DNA of 64,000 nt from an uncultured Alphaproteobacteria bacterium (GCA_944391495.1 CALXTU010000005.1:27090-91089), one strand, 5' to 3'. Counted from the first letter of the stretch, positions 53,909 through 63,225 are shown. Made by a program: numbers and translations. Notes: generated by a model not told the origin, from the sequence alone.

Positions 53909-54532
53909 ATGGCAAACGAAACTTCATGCAACGCCATAAACACCACTCCCACCACCATCCTCACCAACGAGGAATGGATTAAAGAGAATAACCTCGGAAA
54001 CGAGGTTTTCACGGGGTGGTTGCTCCGGAAGATTGGCCGCTGGGACAGCGCCCAATACCTCCGGAAGACCTGCCAGTGGGTCGGTACCGGATATAAGACC
54101 TACTACTACCGTTTAACGGTAGGAAACAAGGTCTACGACGCCTGGTATAAAGTTACCGGGCCCCGGAAAGACGACTTCTGCGCTGAATACCGCGAAGTCG
54201 ATCTCCGGCAGGAAGACGCCGACCGCAAGGAATACGGTCGCAAGGTCTCCCTGCTGGCCAAGGCCGCCGGCGTGCCTTGGAAACTTGCCGCTCTGTTGAG
54301 CAGCAAGGAGGAGTCCGACCGCGAGAGGAATCTTGCGGCTCTTAAGAAAGCCAAGGAGGTTCACAACTCCCGGCTGGATAAGAGCACGCTCCACGAACTC
54401 GTGGAGTGCGGAATCTCCCGCCGGTGCGAAAAGATCGCCAACCTGCTGGGCGATCTAACGGAGCAGTTCAACTGCTCCGGACAGATCAAAAGCAGGAGGC
54501 TGGCCGAGTACTTGGCAGGCTACAACATCTAA
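53909..54532 (+). CDS. Hypothetical protein of foreign composition
   Basis: A 207-aa protein with no recognised domain. Lysine is encoded mostly by AAG and codon third positions are GC-rich, unlike the AAA-preferring neighbours. The start codon lacks a ribosome-binding site, whereas nearly all other genes here have one. N-terminal part: LTNEEWIKENNLGNEVFTGW, LRKTCQWVGTGYKTYYYRLT; C-terminal part is helical with many Arg/Lys/Glu. Cysteines are few. It has its own promoter, long leader and terminator, and looks like a transferred cassette from a distant (perhaps Bacteroidota-like) donor. Confidence 0.65.
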   Translation: MANETSCNAINTTPTTILTNEEWIKENNLGNEVFTGWLLRKIGRWDSAQYLRKTCQWVGTGYKTYYYRLTVGNKVYDAWYKVTGPRKDDFCAEYREVDLRQEDADRKEYGRKVSLLAKAAGVPWKLAALLSSKEESDRERNLAALKKAKEVHNSRLDKSTLHELVECGISRRCEKIANLLGDLTEQFNCSGQIKSRRLAEYLAGYNI

Positions 54533-54537
54533 AAGTT

Positions 54538-54570
54538 ACCCCGGTTTTGAATCAAACTCAAAACCGGGGT
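54538..54570 (+). terminator. Terminator of the foreign cassette
   Basis: ACCCCGGTTTTGA / TCAAAACCGGGGT, perfect 13-bp stem with a 7-nt loop, then TTCCTTTG. Also positioned to end the Aas-like gene on the minus strand. Confidence 0.85.
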
Positions 54571-54590
54571 TTCCTTTGCGCGCAATTGCC

Positions 54591-56762
54591 TCAAACCGCA
54601 ATATTTAATTCTTCCATCACCTGTTTTTTCAAGGTTACATTATCCGCCTTACCGGTGGCAAAAACCGGCAGACTGTCATGATACAGAATAACCCGCGGCA
54701 GATAAAGTTCCGGCAACCCGTTTTGCCTGATATAGGCATGCAGCCGGTCGTTGGTCGCTTTGCGGTTGGTCGTCACCAGCACAATCTGCTCGCCTTTGCT
54801 CTCGTGCGGCACTGCCACCACGCCGTAAGAATGTTCAACACCGTCTTCTTCAAAAGCCTTAACCACCGTCTCATGCACCGCATTCAGCGACACCATCTCA
54901 CCGCCGACTTTGGCAAAACGTTTAATCCGGTCGCGGATATAAACAAAGCCGATTTCATCCATCTCAACCACATCGCCGGTATGATACCAGCCGTCCTCCA
55001 GCGGCACCAAAACCCCCGGATTATCCGGCAGAATATATCCCAGCATAATGTTCGGCCCTTTGACCCAGAGCTCTCCGCCCTTGGTAATACCGTCCACCGG
55101 CACGATTTTGTGCTGAATTTTCGGCAGCAGTTTGCCGATGGAGCCAAACCGGTTAAAAATGCGGTTGTTGGCGGTAACCACCGGCGAACATTCGGTCGAA
55201 CCGTAAGCTTCTTTAACGCTGATGCCGAGTCGCTCGCCCCACAGATTGCGGGTGTCGGGCTTAATGGCCTCAGCGCCGCCGTACATAAAACGGATATTAT
55301 GAAAATCCATCGGATGCGCAATCTTGGCATACCCGCGGAAGAACGTATCCGTTCCCAAAAGCACCGTTGCGCCGATTTCATAAGACAACTCGGCAATCAC
55401 CCTGTAATGCAGCGGTGACGGATACAAAAACAGCCGGCTGCCCTTAAATATCGGAAACAGGGTACCGACCGTCAGACCGAAACTGTGGAACATCGGCAGC
55501 GCATTAAGAAAAATATCCGCCGTGTTGATGGTTTCGATACAGCTCATCTGATCCACGTTGGAAATAATGTTGGCATGACTCAAAACCACGGCCTTGGGCG
55601 CGCCTTCCGAACCGGAGGTAAACAAAATCAGCGCTTTTTTATTGCCGCCTTCCGGATGCGGCACTCTTTTGACCTTATAACGGATATAGGCGCCGATTTT
55701 GTCTTTCAAGGTCAGATATTTGCGCAAATCTTCCAGATAAAAAATCTGATACCCGCCTTCGCGCAGGGCATCAACAACGTTTTCCATCTTGGCGGTACGG
55801 ATAAAGGTCGACGAGGTAATCACCATCTTGACCTGCGCCGTCCGGCACATCGAAACCATATTTTTGGCACCGACCGAAAAGTTGAGCATCACCGGAATCC
55901 GCTCATAAGCCGATAACCCGAAAAACGTACAGACATTGGCCAGAGCATTCGGCAGCAGCAGCGCCACATGCTCACCCGGCGCCGTCAGCTTTTTGAAAAA
56001 ACGCCCCAGCACAAAAGACTTGATGACAATATCTTTATAAGACTGGGGAACACGGTTGATATCTTCAAAAAACTTCGGCCGGTGCAGCAAACCGCGCTTT
56101 GAATTAACTTTAGCCACTTTCATCAGCATACCGAACAGCGAAATATCACCGTTATTAACCGCGTCAAAACACATATCGCGCATAATCATGTAAACTTCGT
56201 TGCTGATATGGTCGCGCTGCCGCCGCAGTTCGTCTTTCAACTTAAACTTAACCGGCTTTCTGACGGTAATCCGAATTCGCGGCAGCGGGCGGTGCGGCAA
56301 CTTGCCTTTGGTTTTTGAAAAATAACCGAACTGCGGCCCGTCAATCCACACCGGCACAATCGGCGCCCGCGACTTATCCGCCACCAGCCCCGGCGCCTCA
56401 TAAATCTTCATCAGGCCGCCGCTTTCGGTAATCCGCCCCTCGGCAAAAATCACGCAGCAGCGTCCGCTGTCAACTTTGGCAATCAGTTCTTTCAAATCAC
56501 CCGGCTCAATCGGGTTAAACGGAATAACGTCCGCCGTCTGCATCAACATTCTGATCCATTTGTTGCGGTACAAATGCCCATTTAAGGCAAACACCGGATT
56601 TCCGGGCAGATAGGCAAACAAAAGCAGCGGATCCAGAAAAGAAACATGATTGGAAACATAAACCGCTTTGGTCGGAAGCTTGTTGGCGTCAAACTGAATG
56701 GTACAGCGTACTTTTAAGAACTTAAAAACGACGCGCAAACAAAATCGTACAAAATCTCTCAC
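54591..56762 (-). CDS. aas: Bifunctional acyltransferase / acyl-ACP synthetase (Aas-like)
   Basis: A 723-aa fusion. The N-terminal PlsC-type domain (about 1-190) has NHVSFLDP (NHx4D) and FAEGRIT. The C-terminal AMP-forming ligase (about 225-720) has LILFTSGSEGAPKAVVLSHA (P-loop), EAYGSTECSP and DGWYHTGDVVEMDEIGFVYI. Aas reacylates lysophosphatidylethanolamine using ACP-bound fatty acids at the inner membrane. Here the usual MFS lysolipid flippase (LplT) part is absent, as in the E. coli Aas alone. The nearby FadL-type porin may feed it. Confidence 0.93.
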   Translation of the reverse strand: MRDFVRFCLRVVFKFLKVRCTIQFDANKLPTKAVYVSNHVSFLDPLLLFAYLPGNPVFALNGHLYRNKWIRMLMQTADVIPFNPIEPGDLKELIAKVDSGRCCVIFAEGRITESGGLMKIYEAPGLVADKSRAPIVPVWIDGPQFGYFSKTKGKLPHRPLPRIRITVRKPVKFKLKDELRRQRDHISNEVYMIMRDMCFDAVNNGDISLFGMLMKVAKVNSKRGLLHRPKFFEDINRVPQSYKDIVIKSFVLGRFFKKLTAPGEHVALLLPNALANVCTFFGLSAYERIPVMLNFSVGAKNMVSMCRTAQVKMVITSSTFIRTAKMENVVDALREGGYQIFYLEDLRKYLTLKDKIGAYIRYKVKRVPHPEGGNKKALILFTSGSEGAPKAVVLSHANIISNVDQMSCIETINTADIFLNALPMFHSFGLTVGTLFPIFKGSRLFLYPSPLHYRVIAELSYEIGATVLLGTDTFFRGYAKIAHPMDFHNIRFMYGGAEAIKPDTRNLWGERLGISVKEAYGSTECSPVVTANNRIFNRFGSIGKLLPKIQHKIVPVDGITKGGELWVKGPNIMLGYILPDNPGVLVPLEDGWYHTGDVVEMDEIGFVYIRDRIKRFAKVGGEMVSLNAVHETVVKAFEEDGVEHSYGVVAVPHESKGEQIVLVTTNRKATNDRLHAYIRQNGLPELYLPRVILYHDSLPVFATGKADNVTLKKQVMEELNIAV

Positions 56763-57009
56763 AAAAAGTTCTCCGATAGTTCAAGCATATAAAATAGATG
56801 TAACTTGAAAAATCGGCTCCTGTAAAGCAAAAAAAAGGTTATATCCCGCAAATATCCCGCCAAACTCCGAATACCACGTTGATTTTACTTTATATTTGAC
56901 TTTTTACCCCAAAGTGGATAAAACATCATTGTCTTTTGGCCGGATCTGCCGCATAATCTGTGCCTGAAGAACTTCATAAAATTGTATTGTGATATCGGGA
57001 GAAAATGCC

Positions 57010-57648
57010 ATGGCCGCCGACTCAAAAAGCAAACTTTTGCTTAGTGCGTTTGAAGAATTCGCCAAAAACGGTTTTACCGGCGCTTCCACCCGCGACATTG
57101 CCGCCAAAGCCAACATCAATATCTCGTCAATTCTCTACTATTTCGGCGGCAAAAAGGGCATTTACACCGCTGCCCTCAAAAAAATCGTCGACACCGTCAA
57201 CGCCATGACCGGCGAACTGACCGCCCGTTATCAGGAGGTTATGGACAGTAAAAACGCCGACGAAGCCCGCAAATTCTTAAAAGAAATTCTGCATCTGTTT
57301 TTGTCGCTTTTATGCAGCAAGGATATTTCCGAAGACCTCAAAAAAATATTTTTGAGCGAATACTCCAGCCCGACCGATGAATTCAATGTTTTGTATGACG
57401 AACTCATACGCCCGATGCACGACCGCATATCCAATCTTTTGTGTCTGGCCGGCGGCGGCCGCATCGGCATCCGCGACTGCTACTTTTACATCATTCCCCT
57501 GTTTTCGCAGTTATTTGTTTTTGCCTCGCGCAAAGAGCTCATCTGCAAACTGATGGACTGGCCCGATTATAACAAAAGAGCCGAACAACGGCTGCAAAAA
57601 TATATTGACGCCCAGGTTGACTTTATTTTGGATTTTCAAACCAGATGA
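57010..57648 (+). CDS. TetR/AcrR-family transcriptional regulator
   Basis: A 212-aa regulator. The N-terminal HTH is LLSAFEEFAKNGFTGASTRD IAAKANINISSILYYFGGKK (residues about 10-50), with the rest a ligand-binding helical domain resembling the CerR/DUF1956 group. I start at 57010 because GGGAG lies 8 nt upstream. It overlaps hydE by 4 nt (ATGA), so the two are translationally coupled. ATATCCCGC occurs twice at an 11-bp step (56841, 56852) upstream, with GATATCGGGA at 56991, which may be operators. Confidence 0.88.
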   Translation: MAADSKSKLLLSAFEEFAKNGFTGASTRDIAAKANINISSILYYFGGKKGIYTAALKKIVDTVNAMTGELTARYQEVMDSKNADEARKFLKEILHLFLSLLCSKDISEDLKKIFLSEYSSPTDEFNVLYDELIRPMHDRISNLLCLAGGGRIGIRDCYFYIIPLFSQLFVFASRKELICKLMDWPDYNKRAEQRLQKYIDAQVDFILDFQTR

Positions 57649-58697
57649 CCGCCTCCTCCGAGCTGATTGCCAAAGCTGCCGCCACCCGTTCGCTGAGCCG
57701 CGGGGAGCTGATAGAACTATTGTCGGATGACGACTGCAACGAGGCCCTGTTTGCCGCGGCCGATGATGTCCGCCGCCGTTATGTCGGCGACGGTATTCAC
57801 TTGCGCGCTCTGATTGAGTTCTCCAATATCTGCCGCAACAATTGCTGTTATTGCGGGCTGCGTCGGGACAACCGCAACATCAAACGCTACCGCATAGACG
57901 CCGACACGATTTTCAATCTGGCCGAATATGCCGCCCGCAACATGGGGCTGAAAACCATTGTGCTGCAGTCGGGCGAAGATATGTTTTTTGACCGGGACAA
58001 ATTGTGCGATATCATCAGACGCATCAAAACACTGGACGTTGCCCTGACTTTAAGCATCGGCGAGAAGACCGCCGCCGAATACAAAGCCTATAAAGCTGCC
58101 GGCGCCGACCGCTTTTTGCTGCGGATCGAAACTACCGACCGTGATTTGTACCACCGGCTTGACCCCGGCATGAACTGGCAAAACCGCCGCCGCTGCCTTG
58201 CGGATATCGCGGCCGCCGGCCTTGAAGTCGGCTCTGGCGTTATGGTCGGCCTGCCCGGACAAACCATTGAAAGCCTGGCCGACGACATCTTGTTTTTCCG
58301 GGAAATCAATGCCGACATGATCGGTATCGGCCCGTTTATTCCTCATCCGGATACGCCGTTGAAAGATGCCGCCGGCGGCACACTCGAAATGTCTCTCAAG
58401 GTTATGGCTCTGACCAGGCTCCTGCTGCCGGATATCAATATTCCGGCCACCACCGCCATGGAAACTCTGGCACCCGACGGCCAGACCAAAGCGCTGCAGG
58501 CCGGAGCCAATGTTATTATGCCTAACGTCACCCTCACGCAATACCGCCGGCATTACGAACTCTATCCAGGCAAATCAACCACCAATTATACTCCTGACGA
58601 AAGCCTGAAGGTGCTGCGTGACAAAATTACCGGCATAAACCGTTTTGTGGCAACCGACAAAGGTTTTCACCACCAAACAAAAAACGGCAAAGCCTGA
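57645..58697 (+). CDS. hydE: [FeFe]-hydrogenase H-cluster maturase HydE (radical SAM)
   Basis: A 350-aa radical SAM protein with NICRNNCCYCGLRRDNRNIK, placing the cluster ligands at C63, C67 and C70 (CX3CX2C). LQSGEDMFFDRDKLCDIIRR, LRIETTDRDLYHRL and SGVMVGLPGQTIESLADDIL match HydE rather than BioB or PylB. HydE supplies part of the diiron subcluster of [FeFe] hydrogenase. HydF, HydG and the hydrogenase are outside the window. Coupling to a TetR regulator is unusual. Confidence 0.85.
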   Translation: MTASSELIAKAAATRSLSRGELIELLSDDDCNEALFAAADDVRRRYVGDGIHLRALIEFSNICRNNCCYCGLRRDNRNIKRYRIDADTIFNLAEYAARNMGLKTIVLQSGEDMFFDRDKLCDIIRRIKTLDVALTLSIGEKTAAEYKAYKAAGADRFLLRIETTDRDLYHRLDPGMNWQNRRRCLADIAAAGLEVGSGVMVGLPGQTIESLADDILFFREINADMIGIGPFIPHPDTPLKDAAGGTLEMSLKVMALTRLLLPDINIPATTAMETLAPDGQTKALQAGANVIMPNVTLTQYRRHYELYPGKSTTNYTPDESLKVLRDKITGINRFVATDKGFHHQTKNGKA

Positions 58698-58713
58698 GGC
58701 TTTACCGTTTTTT
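58680..58713. terminator. Bidirectional terminator after hydE
   Basis: AAACGGcAAAGCC / GGCTTTaCCGTTT around a TGA loop, with A7 and T7 flanks. The hydE stop codon lies in the loop. Confidence 0.85.
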
Positions 58714-58714
58714 G

Positions 58715-59104
58715 TTATTCCTGCATGGCAAGTTCAACATTCTGCAGCATTTCCTGCAATGACAACGCCGGTTCGCGGTTAATCTCACAAACCCAGACCA
58801 TTGACGGCGTATCATAGGCGCTTTCGCCGCCCCAATAACACCGGCCGTCAAACTTTTTTGCCAAAGCCTCTGCCTGTCCTCTGTTACCGACATAAAACAA
58901 CTTGTCGTCATTTCCTGTCAGCAACTGCACCGGCAAATCATACACCTGCTGCAGCCTGTTGACAAAACCTGCCAAATAGTGCTCATTACTTCTGGAAGCA
59001 ATCCAAAGATAATTTCCTGCATACACAACATCGTCAAACGATCTGCATAGCTCTCTCGTAACCAAGACAATTGTCGCTCTTGGTGTTTTTTCTCTCTCTT
59101 TCAT
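58715..59104 (-). CDS. Hypothetical protein
   Basis: A 129-aa soluble protein (131 if ATG 59110 is used). RATIVLVTRELCRSFDDVVY and NYLWIASRSNEHYLAGFVNR suggest an alternating alpha/beta fold. No known domain, signal peptide or strong ribosome-binding site. It is bounded by the hydE terminator. Confidence 0.5.
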   Translation of the reverse strand: MKEREKTPRATIVLVTRELCRSFDDVVYAGNYLWIASRSNEHYLAGFVNRLQQVYDLPVQLLTGNDDKLFYVGNRGQAEALAKKFDGRCYWGGESAYDTPSMVWVCEINREPALSLQEMLQNVELAMQE

Positions 59105-59212
59105 ATACATATCAAATTAATAATACTTTATTGATAGGTGTAAAATATTACATTTAACTCATAACCGCAAGCAAAATATCTGCATTATATGCCCGCAACA
59201 TTTTTTAATATC

Positions 59213-59929
59213 TCATTTTTCCGTCTGTCGGACTTTCTTTGGCTCAACCAACCCGCCGGATACGATAAACTTAATCGCTTCCTCAACCGGCATATCCATT
59301 TCAATCACGTCTTTTTTCGGCACAAAAATCAGAAAACCCGATGTCGGATTCGGCGTTGTCGGAATAAAAACATTCACCATCGGCTCCGGCAGTTTGGCCT
59401 CAACCTCACCCTGCAAATCGGCACTGACCAACCCCAAAATCCATATTCCCTTGCGCGGATATTCCAGCATAACCACTTTTTTAAATGCTTGTGTTTTACT
59501 TGAAAAAACGGTTTCAAATATTTGTTTCAGCAATGAGTAGACCGATGATATCAACGGCACCCTGGCCACAAACCATTCACCGAGCCGGATGAAAAAACTC
59601 CCTAAAAACCCGGCAGCGAACATTCCGACCAGAATCAAAAAAACAATCAGAACAATCAACCCCAAACCCGGAACACTCATCGGCAGATAACTGCCCGGCT
59701 GATACTGCGGCGGCAACATCTGATTGACCAGGGCATCAACCCAGAAGATAAATTTATACGCCAGATAAAAGGTTATTGCCACCGGTGCCGTCACCAAAAT
59801 TCCGGTAAACAAATATGCTCTGAGCTTGGCGCCGAGTTTCATAAAAACTTCTTTCTCGCGCCGCAACCGCTCTCCCTTTATCCGCCGGATATTTTTGGCA
59901 CGGCGGATAACTTTACTTCTGTCTGCCAT
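59213..59929 (-). CDS. DUF502 membrane protein
   Basis: A 238-aa protein. Two helices (LRAYLFTGILVTAPVAITFYL; GLGLIVLIVFLILVGMFAAG) precede the diagnostic DUF502 block FIRLGEWFVARVPLISSVYS LLKQIFETVFSS, followed by VVMLEYPRKGIWILGLVS and VFIPTTPNPTSGFLIFVPKK. The ATG at 59929 lies inside the recJ end (17-nt overlap); a start at MKLGAKLRAY is possible. DUF502 downstream of recJ is a usual alphaproteobacterial pairing. Confidence 0.88.
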   Translation of the reverse strand: MADRSKVIRRAKNIRRIKGERLRREKEVFMKLGAKLRAYLFTGILVTAPVAITFYLAYKFIFWVDALVNQMLPPQYQPGSYLPMSVPGLGLIVLIVFLILVGMFAAGFLGSFFIRLGEWFVARVPLISSVYSLLKQIFETVFSSKTQAFKKVVMLEYPRKGIWILGLVSADLQGEVEAKLPEPMVNVFIPTTPNPTSGFLIFVPKKDVIEMDMPVEEAIKFIVSGGLVEPKKVRQTEK

Positions 59930-61700
59930 TTTTTGCCTTTCTCAAATCTTCAATAATGAACTGCACATCGCTGCGGCCGTTCCAGCGATCATGCCGCAAC
60001 ACGCCGACGACATCAAATATTTCGCCCTGCGGATTAAACATTGCACTGCCGATGTCGTTATCGCCGACCCTGAAAGCGATAGCCTTGATTGAACCGCCGT
60101 TTTCCGAGGTCAGAATACAGCGGACGTGCCCCACCCCGATAAGCGACGGCTTGATAATCCGCACGTTCTTCAACATCAGCCTCGGTTCCGGATTACCTGC
60201 GCCGAAAGGCTCCAGTTTTTCCAGATAATCGGCCAATGCGGCATTGGCGCCGCCGGCATCAAGCACGGCATCAATCTCAACCACCGGCGTAATCGCCTCA
60301 TCACCGATTTTGCTTAAAACATATTCGCCGACAAACTCCCTGAACTCTTCAATCCGCCCCTCTTCCAGCGAAAACCCGGCCGCCATCATATGACCGCCGC
60401 CCTTGGTAATCAGTCCTCTCTCCTTGGCGGCAATAATCAGAGCACCCAGATCAACCTGCGGAATGGAGCGCGCCGACCCTTTCACTTCGTCTTTTTCAAC
60501 CGACATCACAAACGCCGGCACGTTATAACGCTCTTTTAACTTTCCGGCCACAATGCCGATAACTCCCTGATGCCAGTCATGTCCGTAAACAAAAGCTACC
60601 GGGTATTTGTTTTCTTTTCCCTCAAGCTTTTCTATCGCCGACAGCAGAACATGGTTCTCAATATCTTTGCGCGCCACGTTAAATTCATTCAGCTTGTCTG
60701 CCAGAAGTTGCGCCTGATAGTCACTGTCACAGCACAACAGCTTATTTCCCATATCGGCGTCGCCGACCCGGCCGCAGGCATTAATCCGGGGCCCCAGCAC
60801 ATAACCGAGATGAAACGCCGTCGGCGGCTCGGACAAATTTGCCTTGTCCATCAGTGTCGCCAAACCCTTGTTTCCTCTGGCAGCCATAACCTTCAGCCCT
60901 TGTGCCACATAAGCCCGGTTCAAACCTTTCAGCGGCACCACGTCGCACACCGTACCGAGCGCCACCAGATCAAGCCATTTTTTCAAATCCGGCTCCGACT
61001 GCTCCGGCGTATAAAAACCTTTTTCCCTCAATGCCCGGTTAACCGCCACAATCGTCATAAACACGACCCCTACGGCCGCCATATATTTAAGATAAGGATA
61101 ATCATTGTCTTCATCAAGACGTTTTGGATTAACCACCGCATAAATTTTCGGCAGCCTGGCTTCTGCTTCATGGTGGTCAAGAACAATCACGTCCATTCCC
61201 GAGGCCGCGGCATGTTCAAGCGGTTCAAATGCCGTTGTGCCGCAGTCAAGCGTCAGCAAAAGTTCCGCTCCGGCAGCCTTAAACGCATCAACCGCCTGAA
61301 TACTCGGCCCGTAACCCTCATCTCTGTCGGGAATATGAACCTCCGGCTCAATACCGACCGAATGCAAAAAAAGACGCATAACGGAAGTTGAAGTTGCACC
61401 GTCAACGTCATAATCGCCGATAACGGCAATTTTTTGCCGTTTAATAACGGCATCGGCGATTCTGTCCGCCGCCTTGGCCATATCTTTCAAAACAAAAGGA
61501 TCCGGCATCAGCCGGCTGATTTTAGGGTTTAAAAAATCCGCCGCGTCATCAATACCGATACCGCGCAAAACCATAATCCCGGCAATTATGACCGGCAGGT
61601 TGTGCCTTTGCACCATGACATCGACCAAACGCCCTTCCGGCGCGGCAATCTGCCACAAATTGCCGCCCAGAGAAATGCTGTCTGCCGCATCTTTATTCAT
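59913..61700 (-). CDS. recJ: Single-stranded-DNA-specific exonuclease RecJ
   Basis: A 595-aa DHH-family 5'-3' exonuclease. Motif I IGDYDVDGATSTSVMRLFL, motif III DHHEAEA, DHHA1 motif GGGHMMAAGFSLEEGR, and a C-terminal OB region are all present. Acts in recombination and mismatch repair. Lies 7 nt after the OmpA lipoprotein gene. Confidence 0.95.
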   Translation of the reverse strand: MNKDAADSISLGGNLWQIAAPEGRLVDVMVQRHNLPVIIAGIMVLRGIGIDDAADFLNPKISRLMPDPFVLKDMAKAADRIADAVIKRQKIAVIGDYDVDGATSTSVMRLFLHSVGIEPEVHIPDRDEGYGPSIQAVDAFKAAGAELLLTLDCGTTAFEPLEHAAASGMDVIVLDHHEAEARLPKIYAVVNPKRLDEDNDYPYLKYMAAVGVVFMTIVAVNRALREKGFYTPEQSEPDLKKWLDLVALGTVCDVVPLKGLNRAYVAQGLKVMAARGNKGLATLMDKANLSEPPTAFHLGYVLGPRINACGRVGDADMGNKLLCCDSDYQAQLLADKLNEFNVARKDIENHVLLSAIEKLEGKENKYPVAFVYGHDWHQGVIGIVAGKLKERYNVPAFVMSVEKDEVKGSARSIPQVDLGALIIAAKERGLITKGGGHMMAAGFSLEEGRIEEFREFVGEYVLSKIGDEAITPVVEIDAVLDAGGANAALADYLEKLEPFGAGNPEPRLMLKNVRIIKPSLIGVGHVRCILTSENGGSIKAIAFRVGDNDIGSAMFNPQGEIFDVVGVLRHDRWNGRSDVQFIIEDLRKAKNGRQK

Positions 61701-61707
61701 GATTCGA

Positions 61708-62481
61708 CTAATAAGTCAGATAAATTTCGGCTCTGCGGTTCAGCCGTTCACCTGCCGGCATAACTTCCTGATACATCGGCATTGAATCCGACAACGCCTG
61801 CATCGTGATTTTATCTGCCGGAACACCTGCCCGCCGCAAAGCTTTAACCGTATTTTCCGCTCTTTTGGCCGAGATATTGAAGTTAATCAGCTTATGTGTT
61901 GCCGGGTCGGTATCCCGCGTGCGGGAAGACGCAAATCCGTAAACCGTTACCGCGGCATCGTTTTCTTTAACCAGTTTGGCAATTTTTCTTAACGTTGCGT
62001 TATAAGAACTGCCGACCGCCGCGCCGCCGTCTTCAAAATAGATTGTTGCGGCCAGATAATGCATACTGGGCATTTTACCGGCAGGCTTATCGTCTTCCGC
62101 CGCTTTACCCTCTACGATTTTAACATTATCGGCTGCTTTGACCTCATCTTTCGGTGCATTACCGGAAGCTGTCTTTTTCTCGGCCGTTTTGCTTTCGGCC
62201 GGTGCTATTTTTTCTTTCTTAACCTCGACGACCGCCGCCGGTTCAAGTTTCTCGGCCTTTTCAATCGTTATGCCGGACGCCTCGTCATCATAAGCGGCAT
62301 TGTCTTTATCCGAAACCAACACGCCGCTTTCTTTGACCTTGCGCACTTCAACCTGTCCGCCGTCGCTGATAACAATATCGGTATCATCTTCAAAATCCGG
62401 AAAAACAGCGCTGACACAACCGCTCAGCAATATGGCGGCCACAGCGCTCAACGACATTTTCAAACCTTTTTGCAGCAGCAT
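61708..62481 (-). CDS. OmpA-family lipoprotein with long Lys/Glu/Ala linker
   Basis: A 257-aa lipoprotein with lipobox LSGC (Cys22). A low-complexity charged linker (about 60-135, EKLEPAAVVEVKKEKIAPAE) leads to a C-terminal OmpA-like peptidoglycan-binding domain (YFEDGGAAVGSSYNATLRKI ... NISAKRAENTVKALRRAGVP ... GERLNRRAEIYLTY). It likely ties the outer membrane to the wall. The linker is longer than in Pal. Confidence 0.85.
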   Translation of the reverse strand: MLLQKGLKMSLSAVAAILLSGCVSAVFPDFEDDTDIVISDGGQVEVRKVKESGVLVSDKDNAAYDDEASGITIEKAEKLEPAAVVEVKKEKIAPAESKTAEKKTASGNAPKDEVKAADNVKIVEGKAAEDDKPAGKMPSMHYLAATIYFEDGGAAVGSSYNATLRKIAKLVKENDAAVTVYGFASSRTRDTDPATHKLINFNISAKRAENTVKALRRAGVPADKITMQALSDSMPMYQEVMPAGERLNRRAEIYLTY

Positions 62482-62664
62482 TTTCTTACCCTGTTTCTAA
62501 AAATTTTACCTTGCGCAAGGATAAAACAATTATCTTTTTTGCACAAGAGCAAAAACTCAGTTTTGAGCAGATTATATTAAATAAAGTGATTATCTTGCAA
62601 TATTTGTTTGTAATTCTCAAAGCCTATATTATAATAAACCGTAAATTTTTAGTTGGATAAGACG

Positions 62665-63225
62665 ATGGAAAATAAAGCCGTTACTTCAGCTCTGGACATT
62701 GTCAACTGGTTCTGCCGGAAAGCGGACACCGCCGGTGTCATGCTTGAAGAGGCCAAAATTCAGCACCTGCTTTTTTTGGCGCAAATTCACTTTGCCCTCA
62801 AATCCGGACATTTTCTGATGCCGTCGCTGTTTGTCTGCGGCCGCGGCGGCTTTTATGAACCGACCATCCGCCAAATCATGCGGTTTGGCCTGCCGTTGAT
62901 GTCCAAACCGTCTTTTGATTCCTCAACCGACGATTTTCTTGAGTTGATCTGGCAAAAATACGCGCCGCGCTCCGAAGCCGACCTCAACCGCTTTATCCTG
63001 TCACTGGAGTGCTGGAAACAGTCTTATCGTCCGGAAACGGAAGTCATTGTCGACCCGATGCGGCTGGCCGATTCTTTTGCCGATTCCATTCGTAACGCCC
63101 GCCGTGACGAACCGGCATCTTCCTCCGGAATCCGCCTGTCCCAAAACGGCCCTGTCAGGGTTTCGGCCTGGCATCCGCGCAAATTAAAAGACTCTAATAA
63201 AATAAAGGAGAATACAAAAAAATGA
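62665..63225 (+). CDS. Panacea/SocA-like (DUF4065-type) protein
   Basis: A 186-aa protein. ALDIVNWFCRKADTAGVMLE EAKIQHLLFLAQIHFALKSG then FVCGRGGFYEPTIRQIMR follow the Panacea-domain pattern (helix, kLqKLLYlaq, then YGPv-like turn). Panacea proteins include the Caulobacter antitoxin SocA and many phage or plasmid toxin-antitoxin partners. No toxin gene is next to it: the following gene is a DUF192 lipoprotein overlapping by 4 nt. A housekeeping alphaproteobacterial version is possible. A TTG at 62653 is an alternative start. Confidence 0.65.
   Translation: MENKAVTSALDIVNWFCRKADTAGVMLEEAKIQHLLFLAQIHFALKSGHFLMPSLFVCGRGGFYEPTIRQIMRFGLPLMSKPSFDSSTDDFLELIWQKYAPRSEADLNRFILSLECWKQSYRPETEVIVDPMRLADSFADSIRNARRDEPASSSGIRLSQNGPVRVSAWHPRKLKDSNKIKENTKK

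Noticed and set aside
60570..61391. 273-codon plus-strand frame
   Set aside because: Antisense of recJ with Arg/His/Gln-rich nonsense composition.
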